From SZUA-430 sp964638635 (GTDB taxonomy: Bacteria > Pseudomonadota > Alphaproteobacteria > Micropepsales > Micropepsaceae), in assembly GCA_964638635.1 (NCBI GenBank), contig CAZXAQ010000011.1:1-64000 (forward strand): a stretch of DNA of 64,000 bases. The letters are read 5' to 3'. Below are positions 1 to 8,719 of the stretch, piece by piece. How positions within the stretch are numbered: the first letter of the stretch is position 1; each line of letters opens with the position of its first letter. The notes below the pieces were generated by a model. The model was not told the origin of the DNA, searched no databases, and saw only the letters and a list, made by a program, of their open reading frames with translations. Both the position numbers and the translations under genes were made by a program.

Positions 1-651
1 TCGCTCGCCCACGACGACCTGCCCGCGATGGACGACGACGACATGCGCCGCGGCAAACCCTCGACCCACAAGCAATTCGATCAAGCGACCGCCATCCTCG
101 CCGGCGACGCGCTCTTGACCCACGCCTTCGCCCTCATCGCTACCCCCGATACCCATGCCGATCCCTATGTGCGCAGCGAACTCGTCGCGCGCCTGGCCCA
201 CGCTGCCGGCTGGAACGGCATGGTCGGTGGCCAGATGATCGACATCGCCGCCCAAGGCGAATTCATCAGCGACATCGGCCACATCACGCGCCTGCAGCGC
301 CTGAAAACCGGCGCGCTGATCGCGTTCGCCTGCGAGGCGGGTGCGATTATGGGTAAAGCCTCGCCGCAACTGCTCCGTGCGCTGACGAATTACGCGCAAG
401 ACCTCGGCCTCGCGTTCCAAATCGTCGACGACCTGCTCGACATCGTGGGCGACCCTGCCGTGATGGGCAAAGCCGCCGGCAAAGACGAAAGAGCAGGCAA
501 GGCGACGTTCGTCACAGTGCTGGGTGCGGAACGCGCGCGCGCGCAGGCCGAACTGTTAGCCACGCAAGCGGCCCGCCACCTTGAAGTCTTTGATGAAAAA
601 GCCGACCTTCTGCGCGGCCTCGCGGCCTATGTCGTTAATCGGCGTGCCTAA
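1..651 (+). CDS. ispA: Polyprenyl (farnesyl/geranylgeranyl) diphosphate synthase, 5'-truncated by the window edge
   Basis: The reading frame is open from base 1, so the true start lies upstream; 216 residues remain. It condenses isopentenyl diphosphate with allylic diphosphates in the cytosol. The first aspartate-rich motif is visible at residues 5-14 (HDDLPAMDDDD, with the RRGKP that follows), and the second is the VDDLLDIVGD region near residue 143; these bind Mg-diphosphate. The DDLPAMD spacing is the bacterial type II farnesyl synthase form. The gene is followed 76 nt later by dxs, a common alphaproteobacterial order that couples polyprenyl synthesis to its precursor pathway. Product chain length cannot be read because the residues before the first motif are outside the window. 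Confidence 0.93.
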   Translation, partial: SLAHDDLPAMDDDDMRRGKPSTHKQFDQATAILAGDALLTHAFALIATPDTHADPYVRSELVARLAHAAGWNGMVGGQMIDIAAQGEFISDIGHITRLQRLKTGALIAFACEAGAIMGKASPQLLRALTNYAQDLGLAFQIVDDLLDIVGDPAVMGKAAGKDERAGKATFVTVLGAERARAQAELLATQAARHLEVFDEKADLLRGLAAYVVNRRA

Positions 652-727
652 ATGCCGCAACAATCGGGTATGATGGTGCACTACCTTCTTTCGAAGGCGG
701 ACGTCACTGAAGTTAGCGTAAGATTCG

Positions 728-2647
728 ATGACCCCACTGCTTGACACGATCAAGTCGCCCGCCGACATGCGACGCCTGTCGCGCGACCAGCTGAAACAAC
801 TCGCCGACGAACTGCGCACGGAAACGATCGATGCCGTGTCGGTGACGGGCGGTCACCTCGGCGCGGGTCTCGGCGTGATCGAGTTGACGGTGGCCCTTCA
901 CCACGTCTTCAACACGCCGCACGACCGCCTGATCTGGGACGTCGGCCACCAGGCCTACCCGCACAAGATCCTGACCGGCCGGCGCGACCGCATCCGCACG
1001 CTGCGCATGGGCGGCGGCCTCTCCGGCTTCACGCGCCGCAGCGAAAGCGAATACGACCCGTTCGGTGCCGCCCACTCCTCGACCTCGATTTCGGCGGGCC
1101 TCGGCATGGCCGTCGCGCGCGACCTGAAGGGCGAAAAGCGCAACATCATTGCCGTCATCGGCGACGGCGCGATGTCGGCCGGCATGGCGTATGAGGCGAT
1201 GAACAACGCTGGCGCCTCGCGCTCGCGCCTGATCGTGATCCTGAACGACAACGACATGTCGATCGCCCCGCCGGTCGGCGGCATGAGCGCCTACCTCTCG
1301 CGCATGGTCTCGTCGGAGGGCTACACGACGCTGCGCAACTTCGCGAAGCAGTTGGCGAAGANNNNNNNNNNGAACTTCCCGCACTTCATCGAAGAAAGCG
1401 CGCGCAAGGCCGAACGCTACGCGCACGGCTATTGGATGGGCGGAACGCTATTCGAAGAACTCGGCCTCTATTACGTAGGCCCGATCGACGGCCACAATCT
1501 CGATCATCTTCTGCCCGTGCTCCAGAACGTGCGCGATCAGCCGATCGACCGCCCGATCCTGGTGCACGTGGTCACGAAGAAGGGCAAGGGCTACGAGCCC
1601 GCGGAAAACTCCGCCGACAAATACCACGGCGTGGTGAAGTTCGACGTCGTCACCGGCGCGCAGAAAAAGGCGCCCTCGAACGCGCCGCAATACACGAAAG
1701 TCTTCGCCGACAGCCTGATCGCCGAAGCGGAAGCCGACGAGAAGATCGTGGCGATCACGGCGGCGATGCCCTCCGGCACCGGCCTCGACCTCTTCGCCAA
1801 GCGCTTTCCGAACCGCACGTTCGACGTCGGTATCGCCGAACAGCACGCGGTCACGTTCGCGGCCGGCCTCGCCACCGAAGGCTACAAACCGTTCGCGGTC
1901 ATCTACTCGACGTTCCTCCAGCGCGCCTACGACCAAGTCGTGCACGACGTCGCGATCCAGAAACTCCCCGTGCGCTTCGCGATGGACCGCGCGGGCCTCG
2001 TCGGCGCCGATGGCGCGACGCACGCGGGCTCGTTCGACACGACCTACCTCGCCTGCTTGCCAGGCTTCGTGGTGATGGCGCCGTCGGACGAACTCGAACT
2101 CCGCCACATGGTGGCAACCTGCGCCGCCATCGACGACCGCCCGTCGTCGGTCCGCTACCCGCGCGGAGAAGGCGTTGGCATCGAACTCCCCGCGAAGGGA
2201 ACGCCGCTCGAAATCGGCAAAGGCCGCATCATCCGCGAAGGCTCGAAGATCGCGATCCTGAGCTTCGGCACCCGCCTGGGCGAAGCACTGAAGGCCGCCG
2301 ACGACCTCGGCGCGCGCGGCCTCTCGACCACGGTCGCCGACGCACGCTTCTGCAAACCCCTCGACGAAGACCTGATCCGCCGCTTGGCCGCGAACCACGA
2401 AGTCCTGATCACGATCGAAGAAGGCGCCATCGGCGGCTTCGCGAGCCACGTGATGCAATTCATGGCCAAAGCCGGCCTCTTCGACCGCGGCTGCAAATTC
2501 CGCCCGATGACGCTCCCCGACATCTTCATCGACCACGACACCCCGCAGAAGCAATACGACATCGCCGAACTGAACGCCCCGCACATCGTAGCGACGGCGC
2601 TGACGGCGCTGGGCCACGCGGCGGCGACGAGCGGGTTGCGGGCGTAA
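728..2647 (+). CDS. dxs: 1-deoxy-D-xylulose-5-phosphate synthase
   Basis: Condenses pyruvate and glyceraldehyde 3-phosphate to DXP, the first step of the MEP isoprenoid pathway, using thiamine diphosphate. The 639-residue length is normal. The TPP-binding GDG motif (VIGDGAMSAG) sits near residue 145 and its partner asparagine in LNDNDMS near 175; the catalytic glutamate lies in GIAEQHAV near residue 370, and the DRAG motif follows. A run of ten N at 1362-1371 replaces about four residues (about 212-215), yet the frame is correct on both sides, so the gene is probably intact in the organism with the gap length only approximate. It follows ispA on the same strand. Confidence 0.95.
   Translation: MTPLLDTIKSPADMRRLSRDQLKQLADELRTETIDAVSVTGGHLGAGLGVIELTVALHHVFNTPHDRLIWDVGHQAYPHKILTGRRDRIRTLRMGGGLSGFTRRSESEYDPFGAAHSSTSISAGLGMAVARDLKGEKRNIIAVIGDGAMSAGMAYEAMNNAGASRSRLIVILNDNDMSIAPPVGGMSAYLSRMVSSEGYTTLRNFAKQLAKXXXXNFPHFIEESARKAERYAHGYWMGGTLFEELGLYYVGPIDGHNLDHLLPVLQNVRDQPIDRPILVHVVTKKGKGYEPAENSADKYHGVVKFDVVTGAQKKAPSNAPQYTKVFADSLIAEAEADEKIVAITAAMPSGTGLDLFAKRFPNRTFDVGIAEQHAVTFAAGLATEGYKPFAVIYSTFLQRAYDQVVHDVAIQKLPVRFAMDRAGLVGADGATHAGSFDTTYLACLPGFVVMAPSDELELRHMVATCAAIDDRPSSVRYPRGEGVGIELPAKGTPLEIGKGRIIREGSKIAILSFGTRLGEALKAADDLGARGLSTTVADARFCKPLDEDLIRRLAANHEVLITIEEGAIGGFASHVMQFMAKAGLFDRGCKFRPMTLPDIFIDHDTPQKQYDIAELNAPHIVATALTALGHAAATSGLRA
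1362..1371. other. Scaffold gap (10 N) inside dxs
   Basis: Ten unknown bases. The dxs frame resumes in phase after them, and the flanking protein (FAKQLAK before, NFPHFIEESA after) matches a region where Dxs proteins normally have only a few residues, so little real sequence is missing. Confidence 0.97.
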
Positions 2648-2659
2648 CCTTCTTTTTTC

Positions 2660-2752
2660 GTCATGGCCGGGCTTGACCCGGCCACCCAGGGCCATGCAGC
2701 ACAGGCTGCGACACTGGGTGGCCGGCTCGCGCTTCGCTTGGCCGGCCATGAC
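2660..2752. repeat. Intergenic palindromic repeat, family A (copy 1)
   Basis: Left arm reads TCATGGCCGGGCTTGACCC and continues GGCCACCCAG; the right arm is its partial complement, CTGGGTGGCCGG to GGCCATGAC. A shorter inner inverted repeat lies between. The element fills the dxs-to-methyltransferase spacer, at the 3' end of dxs. Related copies lie at 8023-8108 and 31472-31670. It resembles the intergenic palindromes common in Alphaproteobacteria; the family assignment is from memory, not from a search. Confidence 0.85.
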
Positions 2753-2768
2753 GGATAGATTTGATACG

Positions 2769-4016
2769 ATGACAATCTACGACAGCATCGCAAACACCCG
2801 CACCCTCGAAATCCTCCGCATCGGCCACAAAGGCGACGGCGAAACGGCGGAGGGCATCTACGTCCCCTTCACCGTCCCCGGCGACAAGGTGACGGTGGAA
2901 GTGGAAGGCGATCGCGGGCGCATCGTCCGAATCGTCGAGCCCGGCCCCACGCGCGCCAAGCCGGTGTGCCAACACTTCGTCATCTGCGGCGGCTGCGCGT
3001 TGCAGCATCTCGAACCCGCCGCCTACAGCGACTGGAAGCGCGAGCAAGTCCTGCATGCGCTCGCGCAGCGCGGCATCACCGGCATCGACGTCGCCCCGCT
3101 GATCGCCGTCGCCCCGCGCACACGCCGCCGCGCGGTCTTCACCGCGCGTCTCGTCAACGGCGCAGTCATGATCGGCTTCCAGGAACGCGGCAGCCACTTC
3201 ATCGTCGACATGGCCGAGTGCCACGTCGTGCACCCGGACCTGTTCGCGCTGGTGCCGCGCCTGCGCGAAGCGCTGGTGGACATCCTGCCCGAACACGCGC
3301 GCGCCGAGATCGACGTGATGCGCGCCGACAACGGCATCGACATGGTCCTGGGCGTCGGCCGTCTAACGCTCGACGGCGCGCTGCGCACCCGGCTCGCTGC
3401 GCTGGCGGCCAAGCTCGGCGTGATCCGCCTCGCCGTGAACGGCGAACTCGTCGCGCAATCCGAAGCACCCGTTCTCGGCTGGGCCGGCGCCAAGGTCACA
3501 CCGCCGCCCGCGGCCTTCTTGCAGGCCGTGCCCGAAGCGGAAGTAACGCTGCAAACGCTGGTGACCGCCGCCGTCGGCAACGCGAAACGCGTCGCCGATC
3601 TCTTCGCCGGTTGCGGCGCCTTCACGTTTCCGCTCGCGCGCAAAAGCGCGGTCGCCGCTTATGACAGCGAAACTGCAGCGATCGAAGCCCTTACCGCCGC
3701 CCGCAACGCGCCAGGCTTGAAGCCCATCACCGCCGACCGCCGCGACCTGTTCCGCCGCCCGCTGCTGAAGCACGAGCTGGACGCGTTCGACGCCGTCGTC
3801 ATCGACCCGCCGCGCGCCGGCGCGAAAGCGCAGTCCGAACAACTCGCAACGTCGAAAGTCCGCACCATCGTGGCCGTCTCCTGCAGCCCCACCACCTTCG
3901 CAAGAGACGCCCGCACCCTGATCGACGGCGGCTACCGGCTCAAATCCGTGACGCCGATCGATCAATTCCTCTGGTCCCCGCACATCGAACTTGTGGCAGT
4001 ATTCGAGCGGAGCTGA
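2769..4016 (+). CDS. Class I SAM-dependent RNA methyltransferase, RlmD/RumA type (m5U, TRAM domain)
   Basis: Likely transfers a methyl group to a uridine of rRNA (23S) or tRNA. The 415-residue protein has an N-terminal TRAM-like beta-barrel (about 1-60, ending PGDKVTVEVEGDRGRIV), then a cluster of cysteines in CQHFVICGGCALQH that fits the Fe-S site of this family, a SAM motif (VADLFAGCGAFTFPLA) and the catalytic cysteine in VSCSPTTFARDA near the C-terminus. I place the start at the ATG at 2769 because the longer frame upstream (from 2673) would translate the palindromic repeat; an ATG at 2748 is the alternative. The next gene starts 4 nt after its stop. Confidence 0.88.
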   Translation: MTIYDSIANTRTLEILRIGHKGDGETAEGIYVPFTVPGDKVTVEVEGDRGRIVRIVEPGPTRAKPVCQHFVICGGCALQHLEPAAYSDWKREQVLHALAQRGITGIDVAPLIAVAPRTRRRAVFTARLVNGAVMIGFQERGSHFIVDMAECHVVHPDLFALVPRLREALVDILPEHARAEIDVMRADNGIDMVLGVGRLTLDGALRTRLAALAAKLGVIRLAVNGELVAQSEAPVLGWAGAKVTPPPAAFLQAVPEAEVTLQTLVTAAVGNAKRVADLFAGCGAFTFPLARKSAVAAYDSETAAIEALTAARNAPGLKPITADRRDLFRRPLLKHELDAFDAVVIDPPRAGAKAQSEQLATSKVRTIVAVSCSPTTFARDARTLIDGGYRLKSVTPIDQFLWSPHIELVAVFERS

Positions 4017-4020
4017 CGCC

Positions 4021-5088
4021 ATGTCGAACCCGATCGCCCGAGCAGCCTATCGCCTGAGCCAGACCGCCCGCGTCGCCTGGTACGGCGGCCACCATCTGCT
4101 CGCGAACCGGCTGGGCCGCGGCACCGCGTTCGCTGAGCGCAAGGTCGAGGTCGAACACGACTATCCGAAACGCGATCTCTTTCTGCGAGAGATGCAGGCG
4201 CTGTTCGAACGCGACTGGAAGAACATCGAGGACGGTATCTACGCCGCCCCCGCAGCGCTCGACGCCGGCGCAATCCGCACGCTCCGCCGCTCGCTCGACT
4301 TCCTGCGCGACGTGCCGCAAGTCGCCCGCCGCCGCCGTGACCACGTGCACGACGAAGTGCTGACGGAGGAAGCCCGCAAGAATTTCCCGCGCTATTACCT
4401 GCAGAACTTCCACTACCAATCCGGCGGCTGGCTGACCGAAGACTCGGCGAAGCTCTACGACTTCCAAGTCGAAGCGCTGTTCGCCGGCACCGCGGATGCG
4501 ATGCGCCGCCAAGCGTTGGTCCCCATCGCCGAACACATGAAGGGCCGCGACCAGCGCAAGATGAACCTGCTCGATGTCGCAACCGGCACGGCGCGCTTCC
4601 TCACCTTCGTGAAAGACACTTGGCCCCGCCTGCCCACGACCGCACTCGACCTCTCGCCCGCCTATCTCGAGCAGGCGAAGAAGGCGCTGAAACCCTGGCG
4701 CGACGTGACGTTCCTGGAAGCAAACGCCGAAGCGATGCCGCTCGCCGACGCAAGCCAAGACATTGTGACCGCGATCTATCTCTTCCACGAACTGCCACCG
4801 AAGATCCGCCCGGTGGTCGCCAAGGAAATCGCGCGCGTCCTGAAACCCGGTGGCCTATTCGTGCTGGTGGACTCCATCCAACCCGGCGACACCCCAGGCT
4901 TCGAAGCCCTGACCGAGTTCTTCCCCCAGGCCTTCCACGAGCCCTACTACGAAAGTTATCTCGGCTGGGACATCGCCGGCGCTTTCGCGGCGGCAGGGCT
5001 GACGCCGCGCACCGAAACCCCGTCATTCCTGTCAAAAGTGGCGAGCTTCACGAAGCCGGACGGAAGCGGATCGTTGACCGCGCGTTAA
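4021..5088 (+). CDS. Class I SAM-dependent methyltransferase, UbiE-like catalytic domain
   Basis: A 355-residue protein. The SAM-binding motif I is LLDVATGTARFL from about residue 182, followed by an acidic ribose-binding residue in TALDLSPAY and the motif VLKPGGLFVLVDS typical of UbiE/methyltransferase_11 enzymes. The first 180 residues do not match a domain I can name. It lies 4 nt behind the RNA methyltransferase, so they are probably cotranscribed. The substrate is unknown; a small molecule (quinone, lipid) is more likely than RNA on the catalytic domain alone. Confidence 0.82.
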   Translation: MSNPIARAAYRLSQTARVAWYGGHHLLANRLGRGTAFAERKVEVEHDYPKRDLFLREMQALFERDWKNIEDGIYAAPAALDAGAIRTLRRSLDFLRDVPQVARRRRDHVHDEVLTEEARKNFPRYYLQNFHYQSGGWLTEDSAKLYDFQVEALFAGTADAMRRQALVPIAEHMKGRDQRKMNLLDVATGTARFLTFVKDTWPRLPTTALDLSPAYLEQAKKALKPWRDVTFLEANAEAMPLADASQDIVTAIYLFHELPPKIRPVVAKEIARVLKPGGLFVLVDSIQPGDTPGFEALTEFFPQAFHEPYYESYLGWDIAGAFAAAGLTPRTETPSFLSKVASFTKPDGSGSLTAR

Positions 5089-5155
5089 CGCTGCAGCGCA
5101 TAGTTTCGTCGTTTCACCAGGCGCGCAACGCCGCGCGCCAAGCTCGCTATTTCCG

Positions 5156-6574
5156 ATGGACCTGAAGTCCGCTTTGCTGCGCCCGTTGTTCGGCCGTCCG
5201 ATCGCCCCGGACGACGGCACGCCGTCCGCGCTCGAACTGCAAATCCACGCCGTCATGGTCAGTGCGCCGCTGCTCGCGATCTCGAGCACGATCATAATGG
5301 CGGCCGTCGTCGCGGCTTTCTGGAGCACGGTTCCGCCGGCGGTCCTGTTAACGTGGGCAACGCTTGTCTGTGCGGCGAGCGCGGTTGTGCCCCGTCTGCT
5401 CCACGGCCTCGGTCGGCGTGTCTTGAACGACGCCGAAGCGGCGCGCGTCATCGGCCTGATCGTCATGCTCAGCGTGGCGCGCGCGCTCGTTTGGGGCGTC
5501 GGCGCGGTGCTGTTCTACGAATATGCCTCGTCCGCGCAAGCGACGCTGCTCTGCGTTCTCATCCTCGGCAACGCGATGGGCGGCGGCGCGGCGCTGATGC
5601 CGATCCCGCGCGCGGCGATGTACTACGCCTTATGCACGGTCGCCCCGCTCGCGCTCGCACTCGCTGCAAGCGGCGTGTTCGAAAGCGTGCTGACCGCGGC
5701 CCTTCTCTTGGTTTACGCCCTGGGTCAGCGCACCGCCGCCGGCCAAGTTCAAGCGTTTGTCCAGAGCGAGGTGAAGTTGCGCCAAGCCCTGATCGACAAG
5801 CAGCAGGAGCTCACGCGCGCGAAGCTCGACGCCGAAGGTGCGAACCGCGCCAAGTCGGAGTTCCTGGCCCACATGAGCCACGAACTGCGCACGCCCTTGA
5901 ACGCAATCATCGGCTTCTCGGAGACGATCGGCAGCGGCGTCTTTGGCCCGGTCAGCGACCGCTACGCGTCCTACGCAAAAGACATCAACGACAGCGGCGT
6001 GCATCTGCTGAAGTTGATCAACGACGTGCTCGACCTCTCGAAGGTCGAGGCGGGCGCGCTCAGCGTCAACGAGCACGTCTTCGCGATCGACGAAGCCGCC
6101 GACTCGGCGCTGCGCCTGGTGCGCGAACGCGCAGACCGCAAAAACCTGACGCTCGAGTGGCGCGCCTTGACCGCACTGCCGCTCGTGAAAACCGACCAAC
6201 GCCTGGTGCAGCAAGTGCTGATCAACCTGGTCACGAATGCGATCAAGTTCACGAACGAAGGCGGCCGCGTCACCGTCACGGCCGCGACCGAGGCCGACGG
6301 CGCCGTCGCGCTCACGGTCGCCGACAGCGGCGTCGGCATGACGGCCGCCGAACTTGAAGTGGCGCTGACACCGTTCGGCCAAGTCACAAACACGATGACC
6401 GCGCGCACGGAAGGCACAGGCCTGGGCCTCCCCCTCTGCAAACGCTTCGCCGAAGCCCTGGGCGCAAAATTCACGATCGAAAGCCAACCGGGGCAGGGGA
6501 CAACGGCAACACTCAAACTCCCCGCGAGCTGCAGCCAGGAGTCCATCGTAGAGCGCCAAGCTCTAACGGCGTGA
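5156..6574 (+). CDS. Membrane sensor histidine kinase (HisKA-HATPase)
   Basis: A 472-residue kinase. The first 200 residues hold about six hydrophobic segments with no recognised sensor domain, then a short coiled coil leads into the HisKA box HMSHELRTPLNAIIGF with the phosphoacceptor His at residue 242. The ATPase domain follows: N box (LINLVTNAIKFTNEG), G1 (VADSGVGMT) and G2 (GTGLGLPL). The closest style is the PleC/DivJ group of alphaproteobacterial kinases. No response regulator is adjacent, so it is an orphan whose partner and signal cannot be read here. The stop codon abuts the 31-bp inverted repeat that follows. Confidence 0.9.
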   Translation: MDLKSALLRPLFGRPIAPDDGTPSALELQIHAVMVSAPLLAISSTIIMAAVVAAFWSTVPPAVLLTWATLVCAASAVVPRLLHGLGRRVLNDAEAARVIGLIVMLSVARALVWGVGAVLFYEYASSAQATLLCVLILGNAMGGGAALMPIPRAAMYYALCTVAPLALALAASGVFESVLTAALLLVYALGQRTAAGQVQAFVQSEVKLRQALIDKQQELTRAKLDAEGANRAKSEFLAHMSHELRTPLNAIIGFSETIGSGVFGPVSDRYASYAKDINDSGVHLLKLINDVLDLSKVEAGALSVNEHVFAIDEAADSALRLVRERADRKNLTLEWRALTALPLVKTDQRLVQQVLINLVTNAIKFTNEGGRVTVTAATEADGAVALTVADSGVGMTAAELEVALTPFGQVTNTMTARTEGTGLGLPLCKRFAEALGAKFTIESQPGQGTTATLKLPASCSQESIVERQALTA

Positions 6575-6674
6575 GTCTGGGAGCGCGGGCGTCCCGCCCG
6601 CTCTTCACGACATTTCCAACACACGCCGCTTTGTGAGTCCGCAAAGAGCGGGCGGGACGCCCGCGCTCCCAGAC
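6575..6674. repeat. Perfect 31-bp inverted repeat, family B (copy 1)
   Basis: Arms 6575-6605 and 6644-6674 are exact reverse complements (GTCTGGGAGCGCGGGCGTCC then CGCCCGCTCTT), separated by 38 nt. It starts directly after the sensor kinase stop codon and sits between two convergent genes. A second copy with identical arms lies at 52227-52326 and a related one at 42208-42292. As RNA it would form a long hairpin on either strand. Confidence 0.95.
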
Positions 6675-6690
6675 GGCGCCGTGCAAACGA

Positions 6691-6906
6691 CTACCCGGTG
6701 ATCTTCTTGATCGCCGCCGTCACCATGTCTTCCACGACATTGCCGACCGCGCGCTCAACCGCATTCTCCACCTTCTTCGCCGCACTCTGCGGCTTGCGCC
6801 GCTTGCGCGGTGCCGGAATGCCCAGCGCCGTCTCCAAGGCCGACCGCTTCTTCGCCGGCCGCTTACGCTTGCGCTTCGGTTTGCCGAAAAGATCGTCGAG
6901 ACTCAT
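6691..6906 (-). CDS. Small lysine/arginine-rich protein of unknown function
   Basis: A 71-residue protein, start codon 6 nt after the aroC stop, so it is probably translated from the aroC message. The first half is strongly basic (KPKRKRKRPAKKRSAL and RKRRKPQSAAKK), the last third looks like an amphipathic helix (AVGNVVEDMVTAAIKKITG). A nucleic-acid or membrane-surface role would fit the charge, but that is inference. Its coding status rests on the tight coupling to aroC and a sensible composition; I know no family for it. Confidence 0.6.
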   Translation of the reverse strand: MSLDDLFGKPKRKRKRPAKKRSALETALGIPAPRKRRKPQSAAKKVENAVERAVGNVVEDMVTAAIKKITG

Positions 6907-6912
6907 GTCGCG

Positions 6913-8013
6913 TTATCCCACTTGCCCGCGATGCCGCAAAAGGTGATCCGCCAGCACCGCCGCCATCATAGCCTCACCAACCGGTACCGCGCGAATCCCA
7001 ACGCACGGGTCATGCCGGCCCTTGGTCTGGATATCGGTTTCCTGGCCGTCGCGGGTGATCGTCTTGCGGGCTGAGAGGATCGACGACGTCGGCTTCACGG
7101 CGAACCGCACGACCACGTCTTGCCCCGTGGAGATGCCGCCCAGCACACCGCCGGCGTGGTTCGAGAGGAACGCGGGCTTGCCGCCCGCCATCCGCATCTC
7201 GTCCGCATTCTCCTCGCCCGACAACGCAGCCGCCGCGAACCCGTCGCCGAGCTCGACGCCTTTGACCGCGTTGATCGACATCATCGCCGCCGCGAGATCG
7301 GCGTCGAGCTTGCCGTAAACCGGCGCACCCAAACCCGCGGGCACGTTCTGCGCCACGACCTCGATCACCGCGCCGCAGGACGAGCCCGCCTTGCGCCGCT
7401 CGTCGAGATAGCTCTCCCACAACGCCGCCGCCTTCGCATCCGGCGACCAAAACGCATTGCGCTCGACTTCCGCCCAGTCCCAGCTCCCACGGTCGATCTT
7501 GTGCGGCCCAACTTGGATCAGCGCCCCGCGAATGCGCACGCCGCCCGGCACGATATGATCGAGCACCTTGCGCGCGATCGCGCCCGCGGCGACCCGCGCC
7601 GCGGTCTCGCGCGCGCTCTGCCGCCCGCCGCCGCGATAGTCGCGCACGCCGTACTTGATGAAATAGGCGTAGTCGGCGTGCCCGGGCCGGAACTTGTCCT
7701 TGATGCCCTCATAGTCCTTCGACTTCGCATCGATATTGTCGATGTGCAGCGCGATCGGCGTTCCCGTCGTCACCTGGCCGCCGGTCGTATCGTCCGAGAA
7801 CACGCCGGAGAGAATCTTGACGGCATCCGTCTCCTGCCGCTGCGTCACGAACTTCGACGTCCCCGGCCGGCGCTTGTCCATCCACGGCTGAATGTCGGCT
7901 TCGGTCAGCGCAATCCCCGGCGGCGTCCCATCGACGACGCAGCCCAACGCCGGCCCATGGCTCTCGCCCCAGGTCGTGACACGAAACAAATGGCCGTAAG
8001 TGGTGTGCGACAN
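6913..8013 (-). CDS. aroC: Chorismate synthase
   Basis: Converts 5-enolpyruvylshikimate 3-phosphate to chorismate with reduced FMN, the last step of the shikimate pathway. The N-terminus SHTTYGHLFRVTTWGESHG carries the conserved GESHGPALG motif, and RPGHADYAYFIKYG lies near residue 105. The start codon is half hidden: the two bases before Ser2 are TG and the base before them is the first N of a scaffold gap, so ATG at 8013 is inferred. That gives 366 residues, the usual length. The upstream frame beyond the gap is not real coding sequence. Confidence 0.93.
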   Translation of the reverse strand, partial: XSHTTYGHLFRVTTWGESHGPALGCVVDGTPPGIALTEADIQPWMDKRRPGTSKFVTQRQETDAVKILSGVFSDDTTGGQVTTGTPIALHIDNIDAKSKDYEGIKDKFRPGHADYAYFIKYGVRDYRGGGRQSARETAARVAAGAIARKVLDHIVPGGVRIRGALIQVGPHKIDRGSWDWAEVERNAFWSPDAKAAALWESYLDERRKAGSSCGAVIEVVAQNVPAGLGAPVYGKLDADLAAAMMSINAVKGVELGDGFAAAALSGEENADEMRMAGGKPAFLSNHAGGVLGGISTGQDVVVRFAVKPTSSILSARKTITRDGQETDIQTKGRHDPCVGIRAVPVGEAMMAAVLADHLLRHRGQVG

Positions 8014-8022
8014 NNNNNNNNN
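8013..8022. other. Scaffold gap (10 N) at the aroC start
   Basis: Ten unknown bases covering the first base of the aroC start codon and its ribosome-binding site. The adjacent sequence is the right arm of a family A palindrome whose left arm is missing, so the true gap may be longer than ten bases. Confidence 0.97.
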
Positions 8023-8108
8023 CACCCAGAGGACATTGGGTATGAGTCTCCCGCGCGCACAGACGTGCGCGCACTGGGTGGCCGGGTCAAGCCCGGCCAT
8101 GACGAACA
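8023..8108. repeat. Intergenic palindromic repeat, family A (copy 2, left arm lost in the gap)
   Basis: The right arm CTGGGTGGCCGGGTCAAGC continuing CCGGCCATGACG is the exact complement of the left arm of copy 1 (2660-2689). An inner hairpin GCGCGCACAGACGTGCGCGC is present. The outer left arm should lie where the N run is. The element sits between the histidine phosphatase stop and the aroC start. Confidence 0.85.
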
Positions 8109-8131
8109 GGTGGGGCGTTCGCGTCGCAGCT

Positions 8132-8719
8132 CTAAAGCTCGGCTTCCGTACCCCTGGAGAGACGGTAAACCCGGTCATTCGCGGGTGTGTGAAATGTCGG
8201 GATTTCGGACAGCGGAATCCCAAGGTTCAAGCCGCGCAAAGCCCGCCCGACACCGCCATGCGCAACAACCACCGCATCCCCGCGAAGGTCGCCGAGCCAT
8301 GACCGTAGTCGATCGACCAGCTGTTGATAGCTCTCGCCGCCTGGCGGCACGACGGTCCAACGCGAAGCCTCGTAGGTCGCCCATTGCGCCGGTGCCTTCG
8401 CGCGAATCTCGCGCGCCGTCATCCCCTCCCAGTCGCCGAAGCTGAGCTCGGCCAGCCGATCGTCGATGGCATAGTTCTCGATTGGCAAGCCAAGCCGCTC
8501 GCGAATGATCTCCATGGAATGCCGCGCACGGCGAAGTGGGCTCGAAATGAAGGGCAGGGTGGCAACGTTCGGCACGGCGTCGCGAAGCGTCTCAGCGTTA
8601 CCGGCCGCGTGCGCACGGCCCGCATCCGTCAGCGGACTGTCCATCCGCCCTTGTAATCGCCGTTCGGTATTCCACGCCGTCTCGCCGTGCCGCACGAAAT
8701 AGATCGTGTGCGGCGTCAT
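8132..8719 (-). CDS. Histidine phosphatase family protein (phosphoglycerate mutase-like)
   Basis: A 195-residue protein with the signature phosphohistidine motif FVRHGETAWN at residues 8-17 and the second catalytic histidine in VVVAHGGVGRALRG near residue 155. Such enzymes dephosphorylate sugar phosphates, nucleotides or cofactor precursors; the substrate cannot be read from sequence. Its ATG overlaps the fabI stop by 4 nt (ATGA), so fabI and this gene are translationally coupled. Confidence 0.88.
   Translation of the reverse strand: MTPHTIYFVRHGETAWNTERRLQGRMDSPLTDAGRAHAAGNAETLRDAVPNVATLPFISSPLRRARHSMEIIRERLGLPIENYAIDDRLAELSFGDWEGMTAREIRAKAPAQWATYEASRWTVVPPGGESYQQLVDRLRSWLGDLRGDAVVVAHGGVGRALRGLNLGIPLSEIPTFHTPANDRVYRLSRGTEAEL

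Noticed and set aside
1448..2749. 433-residue minus-strand open frame over dxs
   Set aside because: It is the antisense shadow of the well-supported dxs gene; composition is Arg/Asp/Val-rich without any recognisable domain.
2673..2768. Extended N-terminus of the RNA methyltransferase
   Set aside because: These codons translate the family A palindrome (MTRPPRAMQHRLRHWVAGS); homologous proteins start at or near MTIYDSI.
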